From Cyanobacteria bacterium UBA11153 (GTDB lineage: Bacteria > Cyanobacteriota > Cyanobacteriia > Cyanobacteriales > Coleofasciculaceae), in NCBI GenBank assembly GCA_003511885.1, contig DOIX01000347.1, positions 1-12,896 on the forward strand: DNA of 12,896 bases, in the 5' to 3' direction. Both the position numbers and the translations under genes were made by a program. The notes under the pieces are model-generated. The model ran no database searches. It saw nothing but the letters and a program-made list of their open reading frames with translations, and was not told the origin of the DNA. Positions 6,740-12,859 of the stretch are shown piece by piece. Position 1 is the first letter of the stretch, and every line of letters starts with the position of its first letter.

Positions 6740-6759
6740 AAGTTGATCTCGATCGACTT
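6740..6759 (+). promoter_or_regulatory. Short hairpin between exporter and rppA
   Basis: AAGTTGATC (6740-6748) and GATCGACTT (6751-6759) pair over nine positions (one G-U) around TC, effectively a tight tetraloop or shorter stem. It begins 3 bp after the exporter stop and ends 36 bp before the rppA ATG. No U-run follows, so it is more likely an mRNA processing or stability element or an operator than an intrinsic terminator. Confidence 0.4.
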
Positions 6760-6795
6760 GTGCTAACTTACTGCTCTAATTTTAATTGTTTTAAT

Positions 6796-7497
6796 ATGAA
6801 AATATTGCTTGTTGAAGATGAATTTGATGTGGGATCGGCAATCCACCGAACGCTTAAGCAGGAGAAGTTTATTATCGATTGGGTTCAGAATGGGGAAGAA
6901 GCCTGGTATTACCTTCAGGAGCCTCTATCTCAATACACCATCGCCATTTTAGATTGGATGCTGCCGGGACTAACAGGGCTGGAATTGTGCCAAAGGCTTC
7001 GCGCTCGGCAAAACGCCATCCCAATTTTGATGCTAACCGCCCGCGATCGCTGGGAAGATAAAGTTCTCGGACTTGATGCTGGAGCTGATGATTACTTGAT
7101 CAAGCCATTTCGGATGGAGGAACTCTTGGCAAGACTGCGAGCCTTACTGCGTCGAGCGCCTCAGTTTCAGTCCCAACAGCTTCAAGTTGGTCCTTTAGTC
7201 TTAAGTTATAGCGATCGTTCTCTAACTTATACTGTTCCAGATGAGCCACCTCGCAGTACTCGCCTGTCCAAAAAAGAATTCCAACTCCTGGAATATTTTA
7301 TGAAGCATCCAAAGCAATCGATGAGCCGGGAGCGAATTTTGAATTATCTCTATGAACTGGATGCGGAGCGAGTCAGTAATGTGGTTGCTGCACAAGTTCG
7401 ATTACTGCGAAAGAGACTGGCTGAGATTGGTTGTAGCGATTTGATCGAAACTATCTCTGGAGGGAGTTACCGGATTAATCAGCGTTATGCAAACTAA
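6796..7497 (+). CDS. rppA: Two-component response regulator, OmpR/PhoB family (RppA-like)
   Basis: The 233-residue protein has a receiver domain (1-118) with acidic pocket E7-D8-E9, phospho-acceptor D53 in ILDWMLPG, T81 in MLTARD and K103 in LIKPF. A C-terminal winged-helix DNA-binding domain (about 128-229) follows, with LSKKEFQLLEYFMKHP and VRLLRKRL. It closely resembles cyanobacterial RppA. In Synechocystis this regulator (also NrsR) was linked to redox control of photosynthesis genes and to nickel-efflux genes. I start it at the ATG at 6796, which gives the canonical MKILLVEDE; the frame is open to a GTG at 6760 that would add a meaningless tail. It overlaps rppB by 11 bp and follows the exporter after 59 bp, so all four genes may be co-transcribed. 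OmpR-type regulators bind 10-11-bp direct repeats; two such sites flank this cassette. Confidence 0.92.
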   Translation: MKILLVEDEFDVGSAIHRTLKQEKFIIDWVQNGEEAWYYLQEPLSQYTIAILDWMLPGLTGLELCQRLRARQNAIPILMLTARDRWEDKVLGLDAGADDYLIKPFRMEELLARLRALLRRAPQFQSQQLQVGPLVLSYSDRSLTYTVPDEPPRSTRLSKKEFQLLEYFMKHPKQSMSRERILNYLYELDAERVSNVVAAQVRLLRKRLAEIGCSDLIETISGGSYRINQRYAN

Positions 7498-8899
7498 ACT
7501 TCTCAACCAGACTCGACTTCAGTTAGCTAGTTGTTATTCACTGGTGATGGGTGGATTGCTCAGTATCTTTGGTCTGATTACTTATCACGTTCTAATTCAG
7601 GCTTATTTGTATTCGGTCGATCGAGAGTTACAAGGTGTTGCTAAAGCATTTCATCGGAATTTAGAGCATGTTTTATTAGAACCCGATCGAGTGCCACCAG
7701 GATTGAGGAGTATGCTACCAGATTTATGTTTAGTCGCTCGCCCATGTTCTGAAGCTGGGATCGATGAATCTCACCAAGAGATGCAAGAAATTTATCAAAA
7801 TAGCTACTATCTCAGGTTTATCAGTCGTTCCGATCGACTCATTGCCACAAGTGGATTGCGACCAAAGGGATTGCCTCTAACCTCAACTCAAATTGCATGG
7901 GATACAGTCCGAGATAGTGCAGGAGTTCGCTATCATCAGATCTCAATATCTCTCCATACTAACAATCAAAAAACTTGGGGTTATTTGCAAATCGGGCGAT
8001 CTCTTGAAGAAGTAGATCGTCGATTGGCTGGATTTCAGCACGTATTACTAATTAGTGTACCAATTTCGGCTTTATTTGTCGGTATTTCTAGTTGGTGGTT
8101 AGCTGGGTTGGCAATGGAGCCAATTCAAAGGTCATATCGGCAAATGCAGCAATTTACCGCTGATGCTGCTCACGAACTCCGCACACCACTAACGGCAATT
8201 ATCGCAACGACAGATTCGGCTTTGCGGGTGCAAAATTTGACCGGGACAGAACTGCGGGAAACATTGAGTACCGTTGAGCGCCAAGCGAGCCGTTTTTTAG
8301 GAATGGTAAAGGATTTGCTGTTGTTATCTCGGCTGGAACAAAATACACTATTTTTTGATGCAGAATTACTTTGTCTGAATGACCTGATTATAGATTTAAT
8401 TGATGAATTTTCTGCCCTTGCCGAGGCTAGCAATCTAACGTTAACAGAAAATATTAAAACATCCAAACAATTAGAAATATTAGCAGATTCAGATCAACTT
8501 TATCGAGTGTTATCCAATTTATTAGTAAACGCAATTACTTACACGCCAGCAAACGGGAAAATCATTCTCAGTTTAAGCCAAGATCGTAATCAAGCTGTTA
8601 TTCAGGTGGAAGATACAGGTACAGGGATGAGTACTGAGGAACTATCGCAAATATTCGATCGCTTTTATCGTGTAAATAAAGATCGATCGCGTCAAAGTGG
8701 CGGATCTGGATTAGGACTTGCGATTGCCAAAGCAATTGTAGAAGCTCACAACGGCAGTTTGCAGGTTCAAAGCCAACTCGGCAGTGGCAGTACTTTTACA
8801 GTTCGCCTACCGCTTAAACCCAGTCGTTCTTTCCCTGTTAAACTCAATGTCGATCCACCTCATAAGTACAGTAAGGAAAACAAAAGAGATTGTAGCTGA
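7487..8899 (+). CDS. rppB: Sensor histidine kinase (RppB-like)
   Basis: The 470-residue membrane kinase partners RppA. A membrane segment lies near 17-40. A periplasmic sensor region (about 41-184) contains CLVARPC (C81 and C87), and a second membrane segment spans about 185-208. The HisKA domain carries H229 in AADAHEL-type context (DAAHELRTPLTA). The HATPase_c domain has the N box around N348 (LLVNAITYTP), G1 at 376-380 (DTGTG), the F box DRFYRV (391-396) and G2 GGSGLGLAI (405-413). All residues needed for autophosphorylation are present. The two periplasmic cysteines five residues apart could act in metal or thiol redox sensing, which would fit the nickel and redox roles reported for Synechocystis RppB/NrsS; that is inference. 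The last codons and stop are built from a TAGCTGA heptamer that is repeated just after the gene, so the C-terminal tail may vary between relatives. Confidence 0.92.
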   Translation: MQTKLLNQTRLQLASCYSLVMGGLLSIFGLITYHVLIQAYLYSVDRELQGVAKAFHRNLEHVLLEPDRVPPGLRSMLPDLCLVARPCSEAGIDESHQEMQEIYQNSYYLRFISRSDRLIATSGLRPKGLPLTSTQIAWDTVRDSAGVRYHQISISLHTNNQKTWGYLQIGRSLEEVDRRLAGFQHVLLISVPISALFVGISSWWLAGLAMEPIQRSYRQMQQFTADAAHELRTPLTAIIATTDSALRVQNLTGTELRETLSTVERQASRFLGMVKDLLLLSRLEQNTLFFDAELLCLNDLIIDLIDEFSALAEASNLTLTENIKTSKQLEILADSDQLYRVLSNLLVNAITYTPANGKIILSLSQDRNQAVIQVEDTGTGMSTEELSQIFDRFYRVNKDRSRQSGGSGLGLAIAKAIVEAHNGSLQVQSQLGSGSTFTVRLPLKPSRSFPVKLNVDPPHKYSKENKRDCS

Positions 8900-8906
8900 T
8901 AGCTGA
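8893..8906. repeat. Heptamer duplication TAGCTGA x2 over the rppB stop
   Basis: TAGCTGA occurs at 8893-8899 and again at 8900-8906. The first copy supplies the rppB stop codon TGA (8897-8899). It looks like a minimal STRR-type expansion, and a two-copy chance duplication cannot be excluded. Confidence 0.45.
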
Positions 8907-8949
8907 CCGCAAACTGCTATAAGCCGATCCCGTACTGACGCTACATTAA

Positions 8950-8971
8950 TTTTTTCATCATTTTTTCATTT
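8950..8971 (+). promoter_or_regulatory. Direct-repeat operator candidate B (upstream of secreted protein)
   Basis: TTTTTTCATCA (8950-8960) is followed directly by TTTTTTCATTT (8961-8971), with conserved C residues at 8956 and 8967, 11 bases apart. Aligned with candidate A and including the preceding AA, 18 of 24 positions are identical. A -10-like AATGAT (8983-8988) begins 16 bases after the second C, the same distance as at site A. The predicted transcript start near 8995 excludes the upstream ATG at 8984 and supports the ATG at 9032. Confidence 0.55.
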
Positions 8972-9031
8972 GTACAAGGCAAAATGATTGTCAATATCCT
9001 CAATATGAGTCAGATAACAAGGAAAACTTAC

Positions 9032-9409
9032 ATGCAAAAGATAATTGCTGCTGTATCCCTGCTAATTGCTGGATCGATCGTTTCAGTTAGTCCTGCCATT
9101 GGCAGTCCCACATCATTTACCACAAGCAATCCACCCACAACCCTGAAAAGGAATCAGCTTCAGGCTAATAATGCTCCAGTAAACCCAGTTGGGCAGCCCA
9201 CTGTAAATAATCAAAACAGTCAACCAGAGAATATCCCCAAAGAGAGAGATATGGAATCGATGATTGAGGCACAAGCGCCTGCTGCTACTAGGAGCGGAGC
9301 AAATCAGTGTAGGGGAGATGCAAGATTTGAAAATCCACCTGTTGTTAATAACCCTCATCACATCCGAAATGTGGTTTGGCGTAACATGCGGACAATCTGT
9401 GCCAAGTAA
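9032..9409 (+). CDS. Small secreted protein of unknown function
   Basis: I do not recognise this family. From the ATG at 9032 the product is 125 residues. That start has AAGGA at 9019-9023, eight bases upstream; in-frame ATGs at 8984 and 9005 would give an unusually long, charged leader. Residues 1-24 form a signal peptide: K3, a hydrophobic core IIAAVSLLIAGSIVSV, and an AIG site cleavable after G24. A low-complexity, Asn/Pro/Gln/Thr-rich linker (25-70) follows. The compact C-terminal part (88-125) holds two cysteines (C93, C123), a His pair (H109-H110), W116 and several Arg. The cysteines could form one disulphide in the periplasm, and the His/Cys set could bind a metal; both are inference. 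The gene lies directly behind rppB, has its own operator-like repeat, and ends at a strong terminator, suggesting a dedicated RppA target. Confidence 0.72.
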   Translation: MQKIIAAVSLLIAGSIVSVSPAIGSPTSFTTSNPPTTLKRNQLQANNAPVNPVGQPTVNNQNSQPENIPKERDMESMIEAQAPAATRSGANQCRGDARFENPPVVNNPHHIRNVVWRNMRTICAK

Positions 9410-9450
9410 CTGAATAATACAATTTTAAACAAACAAATTGAGACATAGTT

Positions 9451-9485
9451 CCAGAATGAGGTAATTTTAGCCTCATTCTGGTTTT
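9451..9485 (+). terminator. Intrinsic terminator after the secreted-protein gene
   Basis: A perfect 11-bp stem (CCAGAATGAGG at 9451-9461, CCTCATTCTGG at 9471-9481) with a 9-base loop is followed by TTTT (9482-9485). It lies 41 bp after the stop codon and probably ends transcription of the whole rightward cassette. Confidence 0.85.
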
Positions 9486-9545
9486 CAGAATTTGTTAGTA
9501 AGTTGAAAAATAATTTGGGACTTTTTAACTTAAACGGAAAAATTG

Positions 9546-9582
9546 CCCCACACCAAAAAACTCATACCCCACACCAAAAAAC
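9546..9582. repeat. Direct repeat of CCCCACACCAAAAAAC
   Basis: Identical 16-base copies lie at 9546-9561 and 9567-9582, with a period of 21. A further degenerate unit (CCCACACCC) follows at 9582-9590, then TCCGACTTT at 9602-9610. Reverse-complement versions of both elements occur on the other side of the acetyltransferase gene, at 10999-11010 and 10989-10997. Confidence 0.8.
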
Positions 9583-9621
9583 CCACACCCTACCCTCACG
9601 ATCCGACTTTTTCAGCAAACC

Positions 9622-10848
9622 CTAATTCTGAATATCAGGAGAATCATTGGGAGGGTTAATTTCCTTAGAGAGGGGATTGGGTGATTTTGAGCTAGGATCG
9701 GAACCATTCAGGATCGAACCTGCTGGGATTTCATGGGATAGGGATTCCCACCAAGAGATGCGACTGGGTATTGGGGTTCTCGCTGGTTGGAGGCGATGAA
9801 AGACATCAGATAATATGGGGTCTATACGTTTTGATTCCCGCAGCTTGTGCCAAACTGAACGAGACATGAGTAAAGTTTGCTCAATTCTCTGTGCCCCAAT
9901 TTGTTCTAAATATTCTTCTCTTTCTGGTTGATAGTCAGCCGAAGCCAGTTTCAGGGATTGTTTGGGGAAAGATTGGACAATCCTCGCCATTTGGGAGAGG
10001 AGTTCGGGATATAAGTAGGTATAGGCGGGATGAACGGTTAGTTGGGCTTCGTTCCCTCGGCTACCGTCGCGGGAAAGTTTGATCTGGAAATAGCCAATGG
10101 CTGCTTTCCGCTGAGGTTCAAAGACGTAAGCCCTCACCACTTCAGTTTTGTCAATCCATTGTTGGATATGTTCAATTAAGCTGCCCAGAAAAGTTGTTTT
10201 AAAATCTTGGAGATGGCGATCGAAAACTTGACGCACCAAGGGGGGCATTGATGCGGTATCTAGCTGATAAATAAGTTGGGCATCGGCATTGCTGACTGGT
10301 AGGAGATTGGGTAAATCTGGTTCGCGGGCGGCGAGGTTTTCTAATTCTTGGGGGGCTATTTTCCAGTAGGTTAGTTGGGCTAGGGGTTGAAATCCGTTAT
10401 GGCGATAAAGTCCTAGGGTATTTTTTTGGTGAATGTTGACTTCGAGTAACCAGGTGCGTGCTTCCCAAATTGTCTCAAAGCCATGACGCAATAGTCCAGA
10501 TCCAGTTTCTATGGTGGAGAAATGTGGAGAGACTAAAACTTGTTCGACTCGCCAGGTACTGCGTGTGCGATTAAATGGGGAAACTTTCATCACTCCGCAA
10601 ATCTGTTGCCCGATTTCAGCAACGTAAATGCAGAAGTCATGCTGGCTGGGATTGGGGAACCAACTCAAACACATTAATAGCCCATACCATTCGCGAATTT
10701 GCTGCAATTGGAGTATAAAAGCTAATGAGCTACTGTTGCTGTCAACTTCAGTTGCCTCTCTGATTAGCTTTTCAACTGCCTCCAAATCGTTATGTTGAAT
10801 GGGGCGAATTGCTATTTTGGGGTTTTCTGGTGGAGATGATGAAGTCAT
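9622..10848 (-). CDS. GNAT-family N-acetyltransferase
   Basis: The N-terminal half (about residues 12-164 of 408) matches the GNAT fold. It has a beta strand IAIRPIQHNDLEAVEKLI, a central strand CGVMKVSP, WRVEQVLVSP leading into a degenerate acetyl-CoA loop (STIETGSGLLRHGFE), and then LEVNIHQKNTLGLYRHNGF, the usual motif B. The C-terminal half (about 180-345) may be a second, diverged GNAT-like lobe, and the last ~70 residues are Ser/Pro/Asn-rich and probably disordered. It would transfer an acetyl group from acetyl-CoA to an unknown amine. I use the ATG at 10848; a TTG at 10866 is in frame but less likely. It is the next gene after rnhA on the same strand, but has its own promoter candidate. 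Family confident, substrate unknown. Confidence 0.82.
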   Translation of the reverse strand: MTSSSPPENPKIAIRPIQHNDLEAVEKLIREATEVDSNSSSLAFILQLQQIREWYGLLMCLSWFPNPSQHDFCIYVAEIGQQICGVMKVSPFNRTRSTWRVEQVLVSPHFSTIETGSGLLRHGFETIWEARTWLLEVNIHQKNTLGLYRHNGFQPLAQLTYWKIAPQELENLAAREPDLPNLLPVSNADAQLIYQLDTASMPPLVRQVFDRHLQDFKTTFLGSLIEHIQQWIDKTEVVRAYVFEPQRKAAIGYFQIKLSRDGSRGNEAQLTVHPAYTYLYPELLSQMARIVQSFPKQSLKLASADYQPEREEYLEQIGAQRIEQTLLMSRSVWHKLRESKRIDPILSDVFHRLQPARTPIPSRISWWESLSHEIPAGSILNGSDPSSKSPNPLSKEINPPNDSPDIQN

Positions 10849-10980
10849 TTTGGCTAGGGATGGCAATCCAAAATTTTGACCCGGCTTTGGCGGATGGATG
10901 GAGGCAAGGGAAATAATTTGCCGGAGGTTTAAGGAGGGAGAGCCGATTAATCGATCGGGTTGATATTTTCCTAATTTCCA

Positions 10981-10989
10981 ATTATATCA
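10981..10989 (-). promoter_or_regulatory. Extended -10 promoter of the acetyltransferase gene
   Basis: On the minus strand this reads TGATATAAT, an exact extended -10 (TGnTATAAT). The region upstream, where a -35 would sit, is occupied by the CCCCACACCAAA / CCGACTTT repeat. The predicted leader is about 125 bases long and contains the palindrome CGATTAATCG (10942-10951). Confidence 0.55.
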
Positions 10990-11010
10990 AAGTCGGAGTT
11001 TGGTGTGGGG
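10989..11010. repeat. Inverted copy of the CCCCACACCAAA repeat
   Basis: TTTGGTGTGGGG (10999-11010) is the exact reverse complement of CCCCACACCAAA at 9546 and 9567. AAAGTCGGA (10989-10997) is the reverse complement of TCCGACTTT at 9602-9610. The two elements keep the same relative order in both places, but are closer together here. Confidence 0.75.
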
Positions 11011-11053
11011 TTTTTGTCTCTGTTGCGATCCGGGTAGATGGCAATGGCCTCTT

Positions 11054-11962
11054 TTAGTCTCGATCCGTAGCTGGCACTTGGTCTACCCTTTCTAGCTGCC
11101 AGAGAATTTGATTGCCTTCCCGTCGCACCCGCGATACAATCCAGTTACGCCAATTCCAGCGATCCCCCCTACCAGTGACGGCGCTAGCGTTTACATTCAT
11201 TAAGTCGGCAATTTCTGAACTGGTGATGAGGTAGCCTTGGCTGGCAATTTCATCGGCGATGCGTAGAGTTTCTAGGAGGCTACGAAGTTGATCTACTCTC
11301 AGTTCGCGAGGTAAGTCTTCCATTGCGCCGAGATGTGAATAATCTGTGGAGTCTATCATGGTTAGGTCGGAGGTAGCAAGGCTCAATGGTACACTTTTGC
11401 AGGGTAACTCAGGAGCGCGATCGCAATCTGCTCCTTCTGTTACTGGAGTTTTGGCGATCGCTCTGAGGGATGAGGAGTTGTCCAAGTCCAGATTTTGGTT
11501 GAGTTTGGGCTGTTTCCCGTTGGCAAAGTTACGGGCGATGGCATCTGCTCTTTCATTTCCGCGATCGCCATTATGCCCTTTGACGTATTGCCAATCTACC
11601 TGTGACGAGTTTAGACGATCGAGAATTTCCCATAAATCTTGATTTAAAACTGCTTTCCCTTGGGCGGTTTGCCATCCTTTATTTTTCCAACCTTTTATCC
11701 ATTTTGTGATTCCGTTTTTCACGTATTCGCTGTCGGTATAAAGGGTAACTGGATCTTTTTGGCTGCAAGCTTTCAACATTTTCAATGCTTGGATTGCTCC
11801 TTGCATTTCCATTCGATTATTTGTGGTTTGTGCTTCTGCACCACCCATCTCGTAAATTGAACCGTCTGTGAAATAAACCACTGTACCCCAGCCGCCAGGA
11901 CCGGGATTACCACTACAGGCTCCATCTGTGTAAAAGCTTTTGATTTGGCGTGTTTGGGGCAT
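11054..11962 (-). CDS. rnhA: Ribonuclease HI with C-terminal extension
   Basis: Residues 1-147 are a complete RNase HI, which cuts the RNA strand of RNA-DNA hybrids. YTDGACSGNPGPGGWG carries D13, NNRMEMQGAI carries E52, YTDSEYV carries D77, VKGHNGDRGNERAD carries H130 and D140, and the basic handle KWIKGWKNKGW (87-97) is present. The E. coli enzyme has 155 residues; this one has 302. The extra part is a linker (148-215) and a C-terminal domain (about 217-294). This domain has LRVDQLRSLLETLRIADEI, an ITSSEIADLMNVNASAVTGRG helix-turn-helix-like stretch, and RWNWRNWIVSRVRREGNQILWQLERV, which looks like a winged helix. I have the impression that this tail occurs in other cyanobacterial proteins, but I cannot search. 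The gene has an AT-rich upstream region with TATAGT (minus strand, plus-strand 11998-12003) as a weak -10 candidate. Confidence 0.95.
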   Translation of the reverse strand: MPQTRQIKSFYTDGACSGNPGPGGWGTVVYFTDGSIYEMGGAEAQTTNNRMEMQGAIQALKMLKACSQKDPVTLYTDSEYVKNGITKWIKGWKNKGWQTAQGKAVLNQDLWEILDRLNSSQVDWQYVKGHNGDRGNERADAIARNFANGKQPKLNQNLDLDNSSSLRAIAKTPVTEGADCDRAPELPCKSVPLSLATSDLTMIDSTDYSHLGAMEDLPRELRVDQLRSLLETLRIADEIASQGYLITSSEIADLMNVNASAVTGRGDRWNWRNWIVSRVRREGNQILWQLERVDQVPATDRD

Positions 11963-12006
11963 TTTTAATGCTAATAAGTTATGGACTTCAAACAGTTACT
12001 ATAGCA

Positions 12007-12027
12007 GTTGATAGTTGATAGTTGACA
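12007..12027. repeat. Heptamer repeat GTTGATA x3 (STRR type)
   Basis: GTTGATA at 12007-12013 and 12014-12020 is followed by the one-base variant GTTGACA at 12021-12027, in exact 7-base period. It lies about 45 bp upstream of the rnhA start, within the probable promoter region. Confidence 0.75.
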
Positions 12028-12067
12028 GGATAGCGATATGTAACTGTCCGCTGTAGATTATGAATGT

Positions 12068-12184
12068 TATAGCAACCCTACGGGCGGTGAAGACGTTCTC
12101 AATTCCAGCAAACCATTAGATTTTACGACTTTCTTCCCTAGCCCTTAGCCCCTAGTCCCTCTCTATATTTATGGGGTTGCTATA
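12068..12184. mobile_element. Possible small MITE-like repeat with 11-base terminal inverted repeats
   Basis: TATAGCAACCC (12068-12078) and GGGTTGCTATA (12174-12184) are perfect inverted repeats bounding a 117-bp non-coding segment. The segment includes a heptamer run (CCTAGCC, CTTAGCC, CCTAGTC at 12137-12157). There is no reading frame and no clear target duplication, although a TA duplication could be hidden in the ends. A MITE-like element or another cyanobacterial intergenic repeat is plausible; chance is less likely for 11 matching bases. Confidence 0.4.
12137..12160. repeat. Heptamer repeat CYTAGYC x3 (STRR type)
   Basis: CCTAGCC (12137-12143), CTTAGCC (12144-12150) and CCTAGTC (12151-12157), then CCT, run in exact 7-base period. 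The unit differs from the two other heptamer families in the window. Confidence 0.75.
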
Positions 12185-12248
12185 TTTTACCAGATCGTAG
12201 ATGTTTTAATTTGAATCCAGTGGAGAAGAGAAATTCCCACAATATGGA

Positions 12249-12285
12249 ATAGAAACCAGGTTTACCGAATAAACCTGGTTTCTAT
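12249..12285. repeat. 16-bp perfect inverted repeat with 5-base loop
   Basis: ATAGAAACCAGGTTTA (12249-12264) and TAAACCTGGTTTCTAT (12270-12285) are perfectly complementary around CCGAA. AGAAACC...GGTTTCT palindromes are common intergenic repeats in cyanobacteria. It lies 66 bp past the stop codon of the gene at 12352-12855 and could shape or end its transcript, though no U-run is found on that strand. Confidence 0.85.
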
Positions 12286-12351
12286 CTTCCTATTTGGTAA
12301 TTCATTAAACTGAAAAACGCTACAAGTGAAGGTATTGTTAATCAAAAGTGC

Positions 12352-12855
12352 TTAAGCCAATGTTTCCGGGCAATATCCCAACCCCATGGTGAATTGTTGG
12401 CGAAATGCTTCAATATTGCTCCTATCTGGGCTACCATGAGAAACTACAGCAACTTGGTAGCGACGCATGACATCTACTACTGATTGTCCCGTCTCTAGAC
12501 TCCATAGTGCCATTTGCACGCGAATATCCGGTTGGTAAGGAATTCCTAATTCACTCATGAAGGCTCGAAAATCTCCGTCTTGTTGAGGAGTTAGAGTATT
12601 ATTCATTTTTACCTTAACTACCCATCCCTCAATCTGATGAATCACCGTTATGAATTGGAAAGGCAGGTGGGGCATGGAGTGGAGATATTCAACCACTCGT
12701 AGAGTCAAACTGGCATTGGCAAGGAAGTAGAGGTAATCCATAAGGCATTCTTGGCTTGGAGTCCAAGAGCTGATTCTATAACTTAATTGTTGCAAACAAC
12801 TGACATCTAGGGGTAGGGGAAAAGCACCCGATATTGGATAGGGGACTTTACCCAT
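12352..12855 (-). CDS. Conserved-looking hypothetical protein
   Basis: I do not recognise this 167-residue protein. It has no signal peptide, no clear membrane segment and no catalytic motif that I can name. It is mixed alpha/beta by eye, with a beta-rich centre (FQFITVIHQIEGWVVKVKM, about 66-84), then an acidic segment LTPQQDGDFRAFMSELGIPYQPDIRVQMALWSLETGQSVVDVMRRYQVAVVSHG and a C-terminal helix ending in GYCPETLA. Coding quality is good throughout, so I believe it is real. The ATG at 12855 is preceded almost directly by a heptamer array, leaving no Shine-Dalgarno; an in-frame ATG at 12741 (MDYLYFLANASL) is an alternative. The nearest neighbour on the same strand is rnhA, 389 bp away, so no operon is implied. 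Confidence 0.7.
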   Translation of the reverse strand: MGKVPYPISGAFPLPLDVSCLQQLSYRISSWTPSQECLMDYLYFLANASLTLRVVEYLHSMPHLPFQFITVIHQIEGWVVKVKMNNTLTPQQDGDFRAFMSELGIPYQPDIRVQMALWSLETGQSVVDVMRRYQVAVVSHGSPDRSNIEAFRQQFTMGLGYCPETLA

Positions 12856-12859
12856 TGTA

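Larger units (their letters stand above)
11963..12351. other. 389-bp non-coding spacer rich in repeats
   Basis: No convincing reading frame is present. The spacer holds the heptamer runs at 12007-12027 and 12137-12160, a pair of 11-base inverted repeats at 12068-12078 and 12174-12184, and a long perfect palindrome at 12249-12285. It separates the upstream end of rnhA from the stop codon of the next gene on the same strand, so it must contain the rnhA promoter. Confidence 0.8.

Noticed and set aside
6760..6795. GTG start extending rppA by 12 residues
   Set aside because: The added sequence has no relation to receiver domains, and the ATG at 6796 gives the canonical MKILLVEDE.
8984..9031. Earlier ATGs for the secreted protein
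   Set aside because: They would put extra charged residues before the signal peptide, and the ATG at 8984 falls in the predicted -10 region. The ATG at 9032 has a good AAGGA site.
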